A stretch of 64,000 nucleotides of DNA. It comes from Triticum aestivum (taxonomy: Eukaryota > Streptophyta > Magnoliopsida > Poales > Poaceae). Below are positions 26,105 to 36,642 of this stretch, piece after piece. The DNA lies in contig NC_057810.1 in NCBI RefSeq assembly GCF_018294505.1, positions 681,224,052 through 681,288,051 of the forward strand, in the 5' to 3' direction. The notes beneath the pieces are model-generated. The model searched no databases. It had not been told where the DNA came from and was given only the letters and a program-made list of their open reading frames with translations. Positions within the stretch are counted from its first letter, which is position 1; each line of letters begins with the position of its first letter. Both the position numbers and the translations under genes were made by a program.

Positions 26105-27998
26105 ATGGTCCGCACGATGACCGAAGGCATCGTGAATAGGTTTTTGAGGTCCGCGAAGGCCGAGATGCTTCAAAAGAACGAGACGGAGATAAGATGTCCG
26201 TGTCGAAGATGCAAGCTGAATAGCCTTATTGCGGACCCGGATTCCGGGCAGGTGCGGGACCACCTGCTCTTGCGTGGTTTCATGGATGGCTATCGGTGGC
26301 AAGGTGATGAAGATGACTACGAAGTCGTCCATGGGGGCCGGGCAAGAAATGAGGAAGGGCAGCAAGACAACCACCGCGGCTCGGGGGGGCGAGAAGACGA
26401 AGAATCCCCAGGAGATGATCACGACGGTGATGCTGTACACAGTCATCATGTAGAAGATGCAGGACATGATGACGATGTCGGCGGAGCAGACGACGCTGGA
26501 CCATCGATGGGCTGGGGGCAGGACCCTCATATTCAAGAGCTGCTTCTCAAGCAGACGGATAACGCAAGAGCTGCCACCCGAGAGAAAGCCAAGATGGATC
26601 AACTTGAGTTAGACGTGGTTACTCCATTGTATGAAGGATGCAGGCCCGAGGATACCCGCCTGAAAGTAACGCTCATGGCTCTGGAGATGAAGGTAAAACA
26701 CAAAATGACCGACGCATGCTTCGACGAGAACATGTCATTCTGGCACGAACGTCTTCCCAAGGGGAACAAGTGCCCGACCAGTTTGGAGGAGGCGAAGAAA
26801 ATCGTGTGTCCTCTAGATTTACCGCACGTGAAATACCATGTGTGCATGAACAATTGCATCATTTATCGGGACGAGCATGCGGAGTCTACCATATGTCCGG
26901 TGTGCGGTGTCACTCGATACAAGAAGAGGAAGAAAGCTCCTCGAAAAGTGGTGTGGTACTTTCCGATCACTCCTCGTCTGCAGCGGTATTTCGCGGACCC
27001 TAAGGTAGCAAAGCTCCTGCGTTGGCACGCGGATAGGGAGGAGAAGAAGCGAGAAGATGACGCAAATGATCCGGAGATAGATAAAAAAGACAAGATGCTG
27101 AGTCACCCTAAGGATGTGAGCCAGTGGCAAGCGTTGAACTTCGAATACCCAGAATTTGGGAACGATCCAAGGAACATCGTGCTGGGCGCGAGCACCGATG
27201 GAGTCAATCCGTTTGGCAGCCAGAGAAGCACACATAGCACCTGGCCTGTGTTCGTGTGGATGTACAACCTTCCCCCCTGGTTGTGCATGAAGAGGAAGTA
27301 CATTCACATGAGTATGCTAATTGAAGGGCCGAAACAACCAGGGAGTGACATCAATCTGTATCTGGGGCTGCTGAAAGAGGAGATTGACACGCTGTGGAAA
27401 ACGCCAGGCAATACGTGGGACGCCACAGAGAAAGAATATTTCCCTATGAGAGCCGCACTGCTCACGACGGTGCACGACTATCTCGGTTATGGATATCTTG
27501 CGGGGCAGGTAGTCCACGGATTTTCAGGATGCGTAAGGTGCATGGATGACACAACGTATCGCCAGCTAGATAGAGATCCTGGGTCTTCGAAAACCGTGTT
27601 CATGGGACATCGAAGGTGGCTTCGCGACGATGACCCGTGGAGGAAACGCAAGGATCTGTTCGATGGTGAAACCGAACCCCGAAAACGCCCGTGTACGAGG
27701 AGCGGCGAGGAAATAGACAAGCTGTTGAAAAATTGGAAAGACTGCCCACTGCCGGGAAAGAAGCAAAAGGCGCCAGAGCCGCTGCTGAAGGTATGGAAAA
27801 CGAGGTCTGTTTTCTGGGACTTGCCGTACTGGAAGATCCACCGTGTGCCTCACACCCTTGATGTCATGCATATCACGAAGAACGTGTGCGAGAGTCTTCT
27901 TGGTACCCTGCTCAACATGCCAGAGAGGACCAAAGATGGGCCGAAAGCAAGGGAAGACTTGAAATCAATGGGCATCAGGCAGGAGCTTCACGCTATAT

Positions 27999-28029
<31 letters not shown>

Positions 28030-28306
28030 GGCGAAGCAGGACACAGAAAGTCGTCGCAAAGGCAAAAAGGCCAAGAAGACCGGAAATGACTACCCTCCCG
28101 CGTGCTTCACTCTAAGTCAGGAGGAGATCGAGCAGTTTTTCACCTGCCTCCTAGGAGTAAAACTTCCTTACGGTTACGTGGGGAAGATAATCAGATACCT
28201 AGACCCAGCGAAGCAGAAGTTCAGCGGGATGAAGTCTCACGACTGTCACGTGCTGATGACGCAGATACTTCCAGTTGCAATCCGTGGGATCATGGACGCG
28301 CAGTGA
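26105..28306 (+). CDS. CACTA1 transposase, TNP2-like, C-terminally shortened
   Basis: A 733-aa open frame in one exon. Residues ~5-75 form the transposase-associated domain, with the cysteine motif IRCPCRRCK. An acidic linker (~80-140) follows. From ~215 on the protein reads as the TNP2/Transposase_21 domain: KKIVCPLDLPHVKYHVCMNN, CPVCGVTRYK, KVVWYFPITPRLQRYF, the STDGVNPFG motif with a likely catalytic Asp, and HTLDVMHITKNVCESLLGTL with a second. A GAT microsatellite encodes an Asp run near residue 635. The frame ends soon after HVLMTQILPVAIRGIMD. Relatives continue there for several hundred residues, including the DUF4218 region, so the C-terminus has been lost by deletion or a new stop. 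DNA cleavage is the presumed role; activity of this copy is doubtful. Confidence 0.88.
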
Positions 28307-28923
28307 AGTCCTCATAATAATCAGGCAGATGTTAACTTTCTGATGTCCCCAGAAGTTAACTAAGATTGTGGTGCTAGTAGAGGCACATTGTGGCCTTTTC
28401 ATCCATATGAAAGTAGAGGCACATTGTGGTGCTAGTTTGCTGGGTTTTGTCTCCGACCATCGTGTCGTGATGATATTGCAGGTACCCCGAGAGGCCCTTG
28501 AGTTTGCCGGAATGTCGATTAACTTCCGTTCCGGCAAATTCGGGTACTCCATATGTCCTATTTTCAGCAAAGGTCATGCTGAAATTTTCCGTGAATTTTA
28601 GCATGACTTTGCTAAAAATAGGACATATGGGGTACTTGTGACTAATGCATGGGCCGGGGTATCTTAGTAGTTAATTAAGTAGGATCAAGTGCCCCGGCGT
28701 AGTTGTGACTAATGCATGGCTTTTAGGGTGCCTCGGTGTCGATAAAAACCGAAATGATGAAAGGTTAGGCTTTTAGGGTGCCTCGGCATTGAAAAACCCT
28801 CAATGATAAAAGCTTAGATTTTAGGACCTCGGTGTCGACAAACCCTAAATGATGAGACCATGATCTTGTTCCTTGACAATAACCAACTTTTTGACCAAAC
28901 TTTGTTTCTATTTAGAGAGAAAC
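28307..28923 (+). other. Spacer between CACTA1 genes with hairpins and repeats
   Basis: No coding region seen. It holds block b (see separate entry) and direct repeats of AGTAGAGGCACATTGTGG near 28376 and 28412. TGTGACTAATGCATGG occurs twice (about 28637 and 28703). A loose tandem repeat around GGTGCCTCGGTGTCGA with three copies lies at about 28728-28856. Confidence 0.6.
28499..28636 (+). promoter_or_regulatory. Structured block b, long hairpin upstream of CACTA1 gene 2
   Basis: First a small hairpin with 10-bp arms (TTTGCCGGAA / TTCCGGCAAA, 28503-28538). Then a long foldback with arms at about 28544-28586 and 28594-28635, sharing CATATGTCCTATTTT, AGCAAAG and TCATGCT with few mismatches and a short loop. 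It is similar to block a at 25966-26062. Confidence 0.6.
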
Positions 28924-31900
28924 ATGGCCCACAACGATGAGGCTGGGGGTTCGGGCGGCAAGGCATTCTGGGAGCTGTCCCAGGAGATGGAGGAACAACC
29001 TCACTTGTATGAGGCCGCCGCCTTCCCCACCGATCCTGAGACCACGGATGGTGCCGCCGAGGATGACCACACTGATGCCACCACTGATGGTGCCGCCTAG
29101 GATGCCACCACTGATGATGGCGGCGCACGCACAGATGGCAGCCAACCGAAGAGGCAACGGAAGGACCGGCGCCCGATCGTGCTCCGCACCCTCAAGGAGG
29201 AAGTTACTGAAGTGGACTCCAACGGGAATCCAACGGCGCCCGAATGAATAGTCAAGGGGTACTCGCTTCAGCTCGGGTGCATTATCCGGAGCACCGTCTC
29301 GATCAACACCGAGAACCTGAGACATCCTGACCGAGGGAATTTGCGCAACCTCCTCTTCACGAAGCTGCACGAACGATACAAGTTCCCCGCTGAATTTGAA
29401 AACACAAGCCTCAAAGGGAATAAAGTGAACAATGCTGCCCTCACGAAGATGAGCAAGGCCCTATCTACTTGGAAAAGCAATGTGAAGAGAATGATCGAGA
29501 AAGGTGAGAGTTATCAGAAGATCAAGGAGAAAAATCCTTCGATCACCGAAGATGACTACAACGACTTCAAGATCAATTGCTCGAGCACCGCAAGCTCCCA
29601 ATCAAGTGAGTGGGGGAAACAAATGCGGGAGCTGAACATAGGGGAACACACACTCGGTCCCGGCGGTTACAGAGTGGCGCAGCCTATATGGGACAAGGAG
29701 GAGGCGGACCGTGCCGAGCAAGGCCTACCACCCCTCTTCGATAAATACGGTGACAAGCAGACCAGGAACTTTGTCAGGGCCCGGTACAAGAAGGACCCAA
29801 AAACAAAGGAGCTTACCACGGATCCGAAGACCAGGCAGCTTGAGCTTGTTCTGGTAAGGAATACACCCCCGCGTAATTAGCTCCATATGGTTGCATTCTA
29901 ATTAATGAAGCCAAATTTCTAAATGGTTCACATTCCTTCCGCAGGCGACTGAAAGCAGTAGCGCGGGGTCGACTAAGAGCAACCCTTGGGACACCACTCT
30001 AAATAGGGGGTTGAATGTAATGAAGAACAAGGATAAGCTCAGTAAGCCGACGTCAGCTGGTCGTGTGGCCGGCAAAGGCTTGTCGACAAAATGGGGGTCA
30101 TACTATACCGCTGGTGTGCGGAAGGAGAAAAAGACCAGCTCGGAAAGCCAGGCGCGAGAGGTTCAAGAACTCAAGGCACAGGTGGCGCGGATTCCGGAGA
30201 TTGTCCAAGAGCAAGTGGAACAAGGACTCGGAGCGACGATCACCGGCCTTGTGCCTACCTTGATCTCGGGGTTGAGTGTGTGGATTGCGGGCGGCCAACA
30301 GGGGCCGCCCCCGATTCCTAGCTTCACGGCTAGCAACTCGCATAATCCGATGGCGGGGCCATTGGTGCCTCCGGCGGAGGCGACATTGGTGTCTCCGACG
30401 CCGGCATGGGAGCTTAATGCACCCGGGTGTACGCCGGCCGGCACCTCTGCAGCAAGCGGCACCTCCGTCAACTGCACGCCCGCCGTTGGCGGTGCGTCGA
30501 CATTAGACGAGCTCGACGCCATCATCATGGTAACTAATTAAGCCTCTCTCGACCGAGGACTTCATCTCCTTGCCTTTGACTGGGCATCCCTGACGCCCTA
30601 CATGTTTTCGCAGGGAGCCGCCGACGTTCCCTGCACTCTCCTCCACTTCGTGAACAACGAGTTGGTCGATGTCGCCAAGGGTAAAATCGTTCAACCGGGC
30701 AACCCCTTGTTCCACGGTACCCAGATGCCACCCAACTTGTTTAGGGTTCAACTGGTTCGGGTGCTGCCAGGCTGCGACGACTTGTTACCTCCGATTCGAC
30801 CCGTCGGGGCCGACGATGAAGACGTGATGACCCTCAGCGCCTGCCTGAGCTGGCCCCTGCTTTGGCCGAAGAGCCAGATTCGTTTGGGGGCGGGGGACAC
30901 CACCCCAAAGACAACACCGCCAGTCGTGCCGGCGCCAAGTCGGCCCCATGGCAAGACCGCCATAACGGTGCCGAACATCCCTATGCCACTGGATCCAAAC
31001 ATGCATATGGCACAGGATCAGAACGACGACGATGACGACGATGATACATTTGGCAACGTCGATCAGTACTTTGCCGATCATGGGTACGACGGCGACTTCA
31101 CGGGGCCTCCTTCTCAAGAACCAAACCCAACAAAAGACGTGTGCGATCTAGCTGGTACCGCGGAGAAGCCAAGTTGCAACAGGCGCCGTCTGGCGTTCAG
31201 CTCTCAGGAGACGCCTCCAGCTTCCGACTTCACCGAGCCTCAGATAGGCGAGGTGCAAAATATTATCAGCCCCAACACACTCAAGAAGGCGGTCTGTGAG
31301 CAGAACTCGGTCCCATTACAGGAGAAGAAGAAGGCACGCAAAAGAAAGACTAAGAAGGGTGCGAGCCAGCCGGCACCGAGTACGATCCGTGCTCAGGACG
31401 GGCCACCTTCACCGCAGGATATCTCGAGGAGGGTGCATGTGGCGGGTAGGGCGATGCTACCGACAAATATGCTCAATGCTGCAACCGGTGCTATGCGGAG
31501 TCAGCATGACAGTGTTCTTTCTTTGGAGAAGCGGCGTCTCAGGGAGAAGGATGTGGCATACCCAGTTTTCGCGGCCAAGGTGCCAGAGGGCAAGGGCTTT
31601 GTGGATAACTCCATCGGGCGTACGATCGTCCTGCGTTTTGATGACATCCACGCTATGTTGAACCTTCATCCGCTGCACTACACCTTCGTTCGGCTATTTT
31701 CACTGAGTATGGAGATGCGGATCATTCGCGACAAGACCCCGGACATCGTGATAGTCGACCCCTTCTACATGCGTGCCAAGATCTTGGGCAGCGCTGGGGA
31801 CCGGCAAGTCGCGAGTTCTTACCTCGAAAGCGTCATTCTGGCAAACCAAGATAAGGATAACTTCCTCGTGCCTTACTTTCCCGAGTAAGTCCTCCCCTCA

Positions 31901-32527
31901 ACCGGCCCGTAACATATGAATTCTTACATTTCAATCATTTTTCTTTTAACATTCCGTGTTTTCTGCAGTGACACACGTTGCACGCTCATCCTCCTAAGCC
32001 CCAAATATTCCATGGCCACGTATTTCGACCCGGACCGTCAGTCGAACGTAGACTACACAAATGTCAAGAAGGTTCTTGATGATGTTCTCCCCGGCTACGC
32101 CAAATCTGGAGGCACCTTCACCAGGCCTATTCGTAAGTACGGCAAGCACGTGTTCTCCCACAATACGATGTTCTGCTGCGTCAAGCAGCCGCCTGGCGGT
32201 CAGAAGGGTGCCTACTACGCCATCCATCACATGCGGGCGATCGTACGGGACCATCATCAACTTCTGCTACCGAGTAAACTCAAAGATTGGGCCGCGAGCG
32301 TGTTGGCAATCCAGGACGCGGACCTCCGACAAGAATTCTTTCGCATCCAGTCGGAGTTTGCGGAAATCATCCATCAAGATGTCCTTCGTACCTCGGGGCA
32401 GTTCTACCTCAGAAATCAACCGTCCAACAGTGACATCGACACAATGCTACAAATGCAGGCTGACAACGACCGTTATTTCATGACTCCCACGATAGACGGC
32501 GGCTTCATCCACGCTCCGGTCCCTTGA
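28924..32527 (+). pseudogene. CACTA1 gene 2: TNPA/TNPD-like protein with degenerate Ulp1-like C-terminus
   Basis: Four coding exons fit in phase: 28924-29853, 29945-30529, 30614-31884 and 31969-32527, each bounded by GT...AG (donors GTAAGG, GTAACT, GTAAGT). Together they give 1115 codons including the stop. Two premature in-frame stops, TAG at 29098 and TGA at 29245, break the first exon, so this copy is a pseudogene. Exon 1 carries the plant transposase region (KLHERYKFPAEFE, GEHTLGPGGYRVAQPIWDKE). Exon 3 starts with a DUF8039-like part (CTLLHFVNNELVDVAKGKI), then a basic, Lys-rich linker. The last ~250 residues follow the C48/Ulp1 pattern (NFLVPYFPDD...LILLSPKYSMATYFD...HHMRAIVRDHH). The expected catalytic His is Arg and the catalytic Cys is Gly; the Asp is kept. 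Confidence 0.75.
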
Positions 32528-32765
32528 GTCGAGTCGAAAGCAGTGATGCTATGTCTAGTTCTGAAACATCGATTGGCTCATGTTGTAATTAAACTTTAAT
32601 GAACTTGTAGTATGTCTCTTTGGTTTCGAGAGTCGTTCAACTTAGATGTAATCGATGCTATTAATGTCTTGCTTTTCTCTTCCGATCGTTCTGTTGCATA
32701 ATTATATATTGCTTATGTATTGTCTGTGAATTGGTACTAACATTTCGTTTGGCTAGTGCATAGCG

Positions 32766-33020
32766 ATGCCGACGTATGTCGTGTACAAGGGTAAGGTTCC
32801 CGGAGTCTACGATGACTGGGAGGAGTGTCAGAGACAGGTTCACCGATTCAGCGGTAACAGTTACAAAGGGTACACCACTAGGGCCGAGGCCGAATCTAGA
32901 TACGCCCGCTATCTAGCGGGAGAGGGGAGGGAGCGTTGGAGGAACCGGATGAAGACGAGTTTCATCATGATGATGCTCATCGTGATGACCGCAGCTCTCT
33001 TCTATGTGATGGTAGTTTAG
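32766..33020 (+). CDS. Small viroplasmin/RNase H1 N-terminal-like protein with C-terminal membrane segment
   Basis: 84 aa, starting at the ATG after a likely splice acceptor region (GTGCATAGCG). Residues 3-49 fit the caulimovirus viroplasmin / eukaryotic RNase H1 N-terminal fold: YVVYKGKVPGVYDDWEECQ, then VHRFSGNSYKGYTTRAEAE. That fold binds RNA-DNA hybrids in RNase H1. No RNase H catalytic domain follows. A basic stretch (RERWRNRMK) leads into a hydrophobic segment, FIMMMLIVMTAALFYVMVV, which ends the protein and looks like a tail anchor. The frame is intact, unlike the neighbouring gene 2. It could be a separate gene or the last exon of a longer transcript; 32528-32765 between them shows no coding sequence. 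Function unknown. Confidence 0.75.
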   Translation: MPTYVVYKGKVPGVYDDWEECQRQVHRFSGNSYKGYTTRAEAESRYARYLAGEGRERWRNRMKTSFIMMMLIVMTAALFYVMVV

Positions 33021-33294
33021 ATGATCGATATCGACTTGTAATGTGAAGACAAACTCGCTACTTGCGGTCTCGATACTTGTAATATAATGTTCTATCTTTG
33101 TTCGGTCTTTTCAATTCGGAGACTAATATGATGAATTGTATTCGGAGACTAATATGATGAATTCTATTCAAAGACTAATCTTCTATTGTATTCGATGAAT
33201 CTGTTGTTGATGTGTGTTGTCTATATTTTGTCAAATTATACATTTTGTAACCTGTGCAAAAAACAGAAAATAAAAAAATAAAAAAACCTAATAT
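33021..33294 (+). other. CACTA1 3' noncoding region
   Basis: AT-rich, no gene seen. Contains about three tandem copies of a ~27-bp unit around TTCGGAGACTAATATGATGA at 33112-33180. Confidence 0.6.
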
Positions 33295-33645
33295 TCATAC
33301 TAATGGCGCATCACATGACAGTGCGCCATTAGTATGACAAAGCATACTAATGGCGCATCACTGGTAAGTGCGCCATTAGTATGCCATGGTTACTAATGGC
33401 GCATCCAGTGGTAGTGCGCCATTAGTATGCCAAAGCACCTGGATATACATGGCCCCTGGGAGGCATACTAATGGCGCACCCTGGCCTATACTAATGGCGC
33501 ACCCGCGGTGCGCCATTAGTATACCAGATACTAATGGCGCACCAGGTGGTGCGCCATTAGTAAAAATTACTAATGGCATGCTGTTAATGGCGCACCACAG
33601 ATGCGCCATTAATGGCCATACTAGGTGCGCCATTAGTAGGGGTTT
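33295..33645. repeat. CACTA1 3' subterminal repeats
   Basis: About six inverted units with the same ACTAATGGCGCA / TGCGCCATTAGT core as at the 5' end, running up to the right terminal inverted repeat. Confidence 0.85.
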
Positions 33646-33837
33646 TTCTAGTAGTGATACATAGACCACAACATGTCCCTAGTGAGCCTCTAGTTAACTA
33701 GCTCGTCGATCAACAGATGGTCATGGTTTCCTGACTATGGACGTTGGATGTCATTGATAATGAGATCACATCATTAGGAGAATGATGTGATGGACAAGAC
33801 CCAATGCTATGCATACACTAGTAGAAAAAGGGTCAAA

Positions 33838-34075
33838 TGTGAGACACATTAGTCCCGGTTTGTAACAAAACCGGCACTAATGTGTCCATTAGTGCCGGTT
33901 CCAACGGCTAGGCGGGAGGAGCTCTTTAGTACTGGTTCGTGGCGAACCTTTAGCACCGGGTCGTGCCACGAACCGGTACTAAAGAAAGTGGTGGCAGGAT
34001 GTTGTCAGAGTGGGGCCCTTCCAGCACCTTTAGTACCGGTCCGTGGCACGAACCGGTACTAAAGGTCGTCCTATA
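33838..34075. repeat. CACTA2 5' subterminal repeats and TATA box
   Basis: Several units of TTTAGTACCGGTTCGTGGC and its inverse, ending in a TATA-like CCTATATAAACC at 34069-34080, the probable promoter of the 5' genes. Confidence 0.8.
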
Positions 34076-34678
34076 TAAACCCTTCATCCACCCGCACTCT
34101 ATTCTTCCCCCTTTCCCCTCTCCCTCTCCTCTGTTCTTCCCTTCTTCCTCTCGAGTTCATCACAAAATTTGCCCCAAATTTGTCAAGATTTGCAGGCCCT
34201 CATCCATTCAAATGATAACCAAGGTTAGCAACTTTGTACTTTCATCTCTCATTGCTAGATTAGCTCTTGCATTGGTTTATATAGTGATTAATTGTGGGTT
34301 TTAGTAATTTGGGAGGAATTATATGTGGTAGTATTTGATTTATATGCAATTTGAGGTCAAAATAACACTTAGTTTGCATATGTAAGTGTGGTTTACTTAG
34401 TGCCTTCTAAATCTCCGTCGTAACCACCGTCGATCGCCAGCACCGTCCCGTCGCCGGCACCACCTTGTGGTGAGCCTCTTGTTCATGAAATTTTATATAA
34501 AAAATTGATGTTTGTGTGATTTGGATATATAGTTACTCGTATAATAATTATCTTACCCGTACGTTGTTTGTTATACATAGTGCCATGGTTTTGATATCCG
34601 TCCCTGTCGGCCCTCGTCCTTGTTATGATTCGGATGTGGTATATTCTCTTTTAAAACTATTTGTTGCATTTCGTGTTT
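34076..34678 (+). other. CACTA2 5' leader
   Basis: CT-rich start followed by AT-rich, intron-like DNA. No coding region that I can support. Confidence 0.5.
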
Positions 34679-35029
34679 ATGACAAATTATGCCCATCAAG
34701 TTGACATAGATATTTTTATCAAGGAGGTATGTGAACCGGAAATTCCAACCGACCCTATTGTCGAGAGGTTAAATTTAGTTAAAAGAGAAAACGAGTACTT
34801 GAAAGAAAAATTGAAAAGAATTGAAGGGGAGAAGATGGAATTGGAGTTGCATGTTGCCGATGTTGTCGATGATCACAAGATCAAGATGGAGAAAATGCGC
34901 TTGAAGATTAGAAAGATTAGAAAATATGCCATCGATAGTGAGGCTTGGTATCATTATGCTGTTGGATCAATTGTTACCTTAGTTGCGATCTTGATCGCAT
35001 TTGTTGTTGCATTTAAATGCTTTAGCTAG
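34679..35029 (+). CDS. Small coiled-coil protein with C-terminal membrane segment
   Basis: 116 aa from the ATG at 34679. Residues ~25-85 are highly charged with heptad-like spacing (IVERLNLVKRENEYLKEKLK, then KIKMEKMRLKIRKIRK), a probable coiled coil. Residues ~95-113 are hydrophobic (SIVTLVAILIAFVVAFK) and end the protein, as in tail-anchored proteins. The frame is intact. It lies 90 bp before the transposase start and may share its transcript. I know no named function. The layout resembles the viroplasmin-like protein of CACTA1: small, soluble domain, C-terminal anchor. Confidence 0.65.
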   Translation: MTNYAHQVDIDIFIKEVCEPEIPTDPIVERLNLVKRENEYLKEKLKRIEGEKMELELHVADVVDDHKIKMEKMRLKIRKIRKYAIDSEAWYHYAVGSIVTLVAILIAFVVAFKCFS

Positions 35030-35118
35030 AGAGTTATTTGTTTGTTGCATTTAAGTGTTGTATGAACTTTATGTATGAACTTGTGTTAATTTGGTCTATT
35101 CGGTGTTGTGTAATGAAG

Positions 35119-36110
35119 ATGAGCCGGCAATGGATGTACGATGACCGATGCTCTCCCCAGTTCGTTGAGGGCGTGCATACTTTTCTGCTTGCGGCTGAGG
35201 CAAACAAGTGGGCGGATGGTTTTATGCCTTGTCCATGTGCTGGCTGTAAGAATGGTCGCAATTACTCTACGTCAAGAACCATTCACGTCCACCTGTTTGA
35301 GTCCGGTTTCATGCCCCACTATAATGTTTGGACCAAGCACGGAGAAAGAGGGGTTATGATGGAAGACAATGAAGAAGAAGAGGACGACGGCAGCTATCCT
35401 AGCCATGGGTTCCCTGAATACGATGATACAACAATGGGGGAAGAAGCTGAGCCGGTAATGCGGGAAGAAGATGAGCCGGCAATGCGGGAAGAAGCTGAAG
35501 AAGAGGCATCAGATGAGCCCGTTGATGATCTAGGTCGGGCCATTGCCGATGCAAAGAGAAACTGCGCAAGTGATTTGGAGAAGAAGAAGTTGCAGCGCAT
35601 GTTAGAGGATCACAAAAAATTGTTGTACCCGAATTGCGTAGGTGACAAGAAAAAGCTGGGCACCACACTGGAATTGCTGCAATGGAAGGCAGAGAATGGT
35701 GTATCTGACAAGGGATTTGGAAAGTTGTTGGTAATGATAAAGGATATGCTTCCAAAGGACAATGAATTACCCGAGAGTACGTACGAAGCAAAGAAGGCTG
35801 TCTGCCCTCTAGGGTTAGAGGTGCAGAAGATACATGCATGCCCTAATGATTGCATCCTCTACCGTGGTGAGTACAAGGATTTGAACGCTTGACCGGTATG
35901 TGGTGCATTGCGCTATAAGATCAGCCGCGATGAGCATGGTGATGTCGAGGGCGAGCGCCCCAGGAAGAGGATTCCTGCCAAGGTGATGTGGTATTCTCCT
36001 ATAATACCACGGTTGAAACGTTTGTTCCAAAACAAAGAGCATGCCAAGGCGATGCGATGGCACAGAGAAGACCGTAAGAAAGACGGAAAGTTGAGAGTAC
36101 CCGCTGACGG
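35119..36110 (+). pseudogene. CACTA2 transposase, N-terminal part only
   Basis: Starts MSRQWMYDDRCSPQF, with the transposase-associated cysteine motif PCPCAGCKNGR and HVHLFESGF. An acidic Glu/Asp repeat region (EEAEPVMREEDEPAMREEAE) follows. The TNP2 domain begins with KKAVCPLGLEVQKIHACPND. A TGA at 35890-35892 stands where a Cys is expected (NA*PVCGALRYK). The frame continues through KVMWYSPIIPRLKRLFQN to about 36110, then runs into unrelated DNA. The catalytic core and C-terminus are missing, so CACTA2 cannot mobilise itself. Confidence 0.85.
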
Positions 36111-36124
36111 AGTCCCAAGATGCG

Positions 36125-36278
36125 ATGCCAGGATGCAGGCTCGCAAAGGCCAAGTGGGCCCACAGGGCAGCAAAGAACACGTAGGCCCAGTAGGCCTGCT
36201 TTGGAGAGGAGCTCGAGAGAGCGACCGCAAGGGGGTTTATGAACCAGTGCGGTCGCCCCTCGGCTAGCGAGGTGGGAC
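36125..36278 (-). pseudogene. Truncated snRNA-type promoter unit (copy 1), minus strand
   Basis: Minus-strand USE-like GTCCCACCTCG (36278-36268), then exactly 24 nt, then TATA-like TTCATAAA (36243-36236). The downstream sequence is related to copy 2 at 37244-37438 (GAGCTCCTCT, GCAGGC, GCTGCCCTGTG) but is cut where transposase sequence begins, and no oligo-T end is seen. Confidence 0.5.
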
Positions 36279-36304
36279 TAAACTTACCGCGCCGCACCTG
36301 CGCC

Positions 36305-36620
36305 AGCGCACCCCCTTTAGTACCGGGTCGTGGCGAAGGGTCAAATGTGAAGCACAATAGTGCCGGTTGGAATTTCAGCCGGCACTAATGTGTACACTAG
36401 TGCCGGTTCGTGGCGGCGATCAATAGCACCGGTTCGTGGCGAACCTTTAGTAGCGGTTCATGCCACGAACTAGTACTAAAGAGGTTGTGTCAGCCTCCGG
36501 TCAGGCTATGGCCCCACCATCACCATTTAGTGCCGGTTCGTACCACGAACCGGTACTAATGAGGTTGTGTCAGGTAAGGCTAGGGCCCCACGAGCACCTT
36601 TAGTACCGGTTCATGGATGA
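36305..36620. repeat. Internal CACTA2 subterminal repeats (second 5' end)
   Basis: Repeats of TAGTACCGGTTCGTGGC type. At 36342 the sequence GGGTCAAATGTGA matches the element's own 5' end at 33832, without the first ~16 bases, suggesting a second, truncated CACTA 5' end. Confidence 0.65.
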
Positions 36621-36642
36621 ACCAGACGTAAGCTGTTTTTTA

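Larger units (their letters stand above)
25225..33656 (+). mobile_element. CACTA1: CACTA (En/Spm) DNA transposon
   Basis: 8432 bp. Terminal inverted repeats are CACTACTAGGAAAA at the left and CACTACTAGAAAAA (reverse complement of the right end). TSD is the 3-bp ATA (25222-25224, 33657-33659), as is standard for CACTA. Subterminal palindromic repeats lie at both ends. Genes in order: TNP2-like transposase, a four-exon second gene, and a small viroplasmin-like membrane-tail protein, all plus strand. The transposase is shortened, so autonomy is doubtful. Confidence 0.95.
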
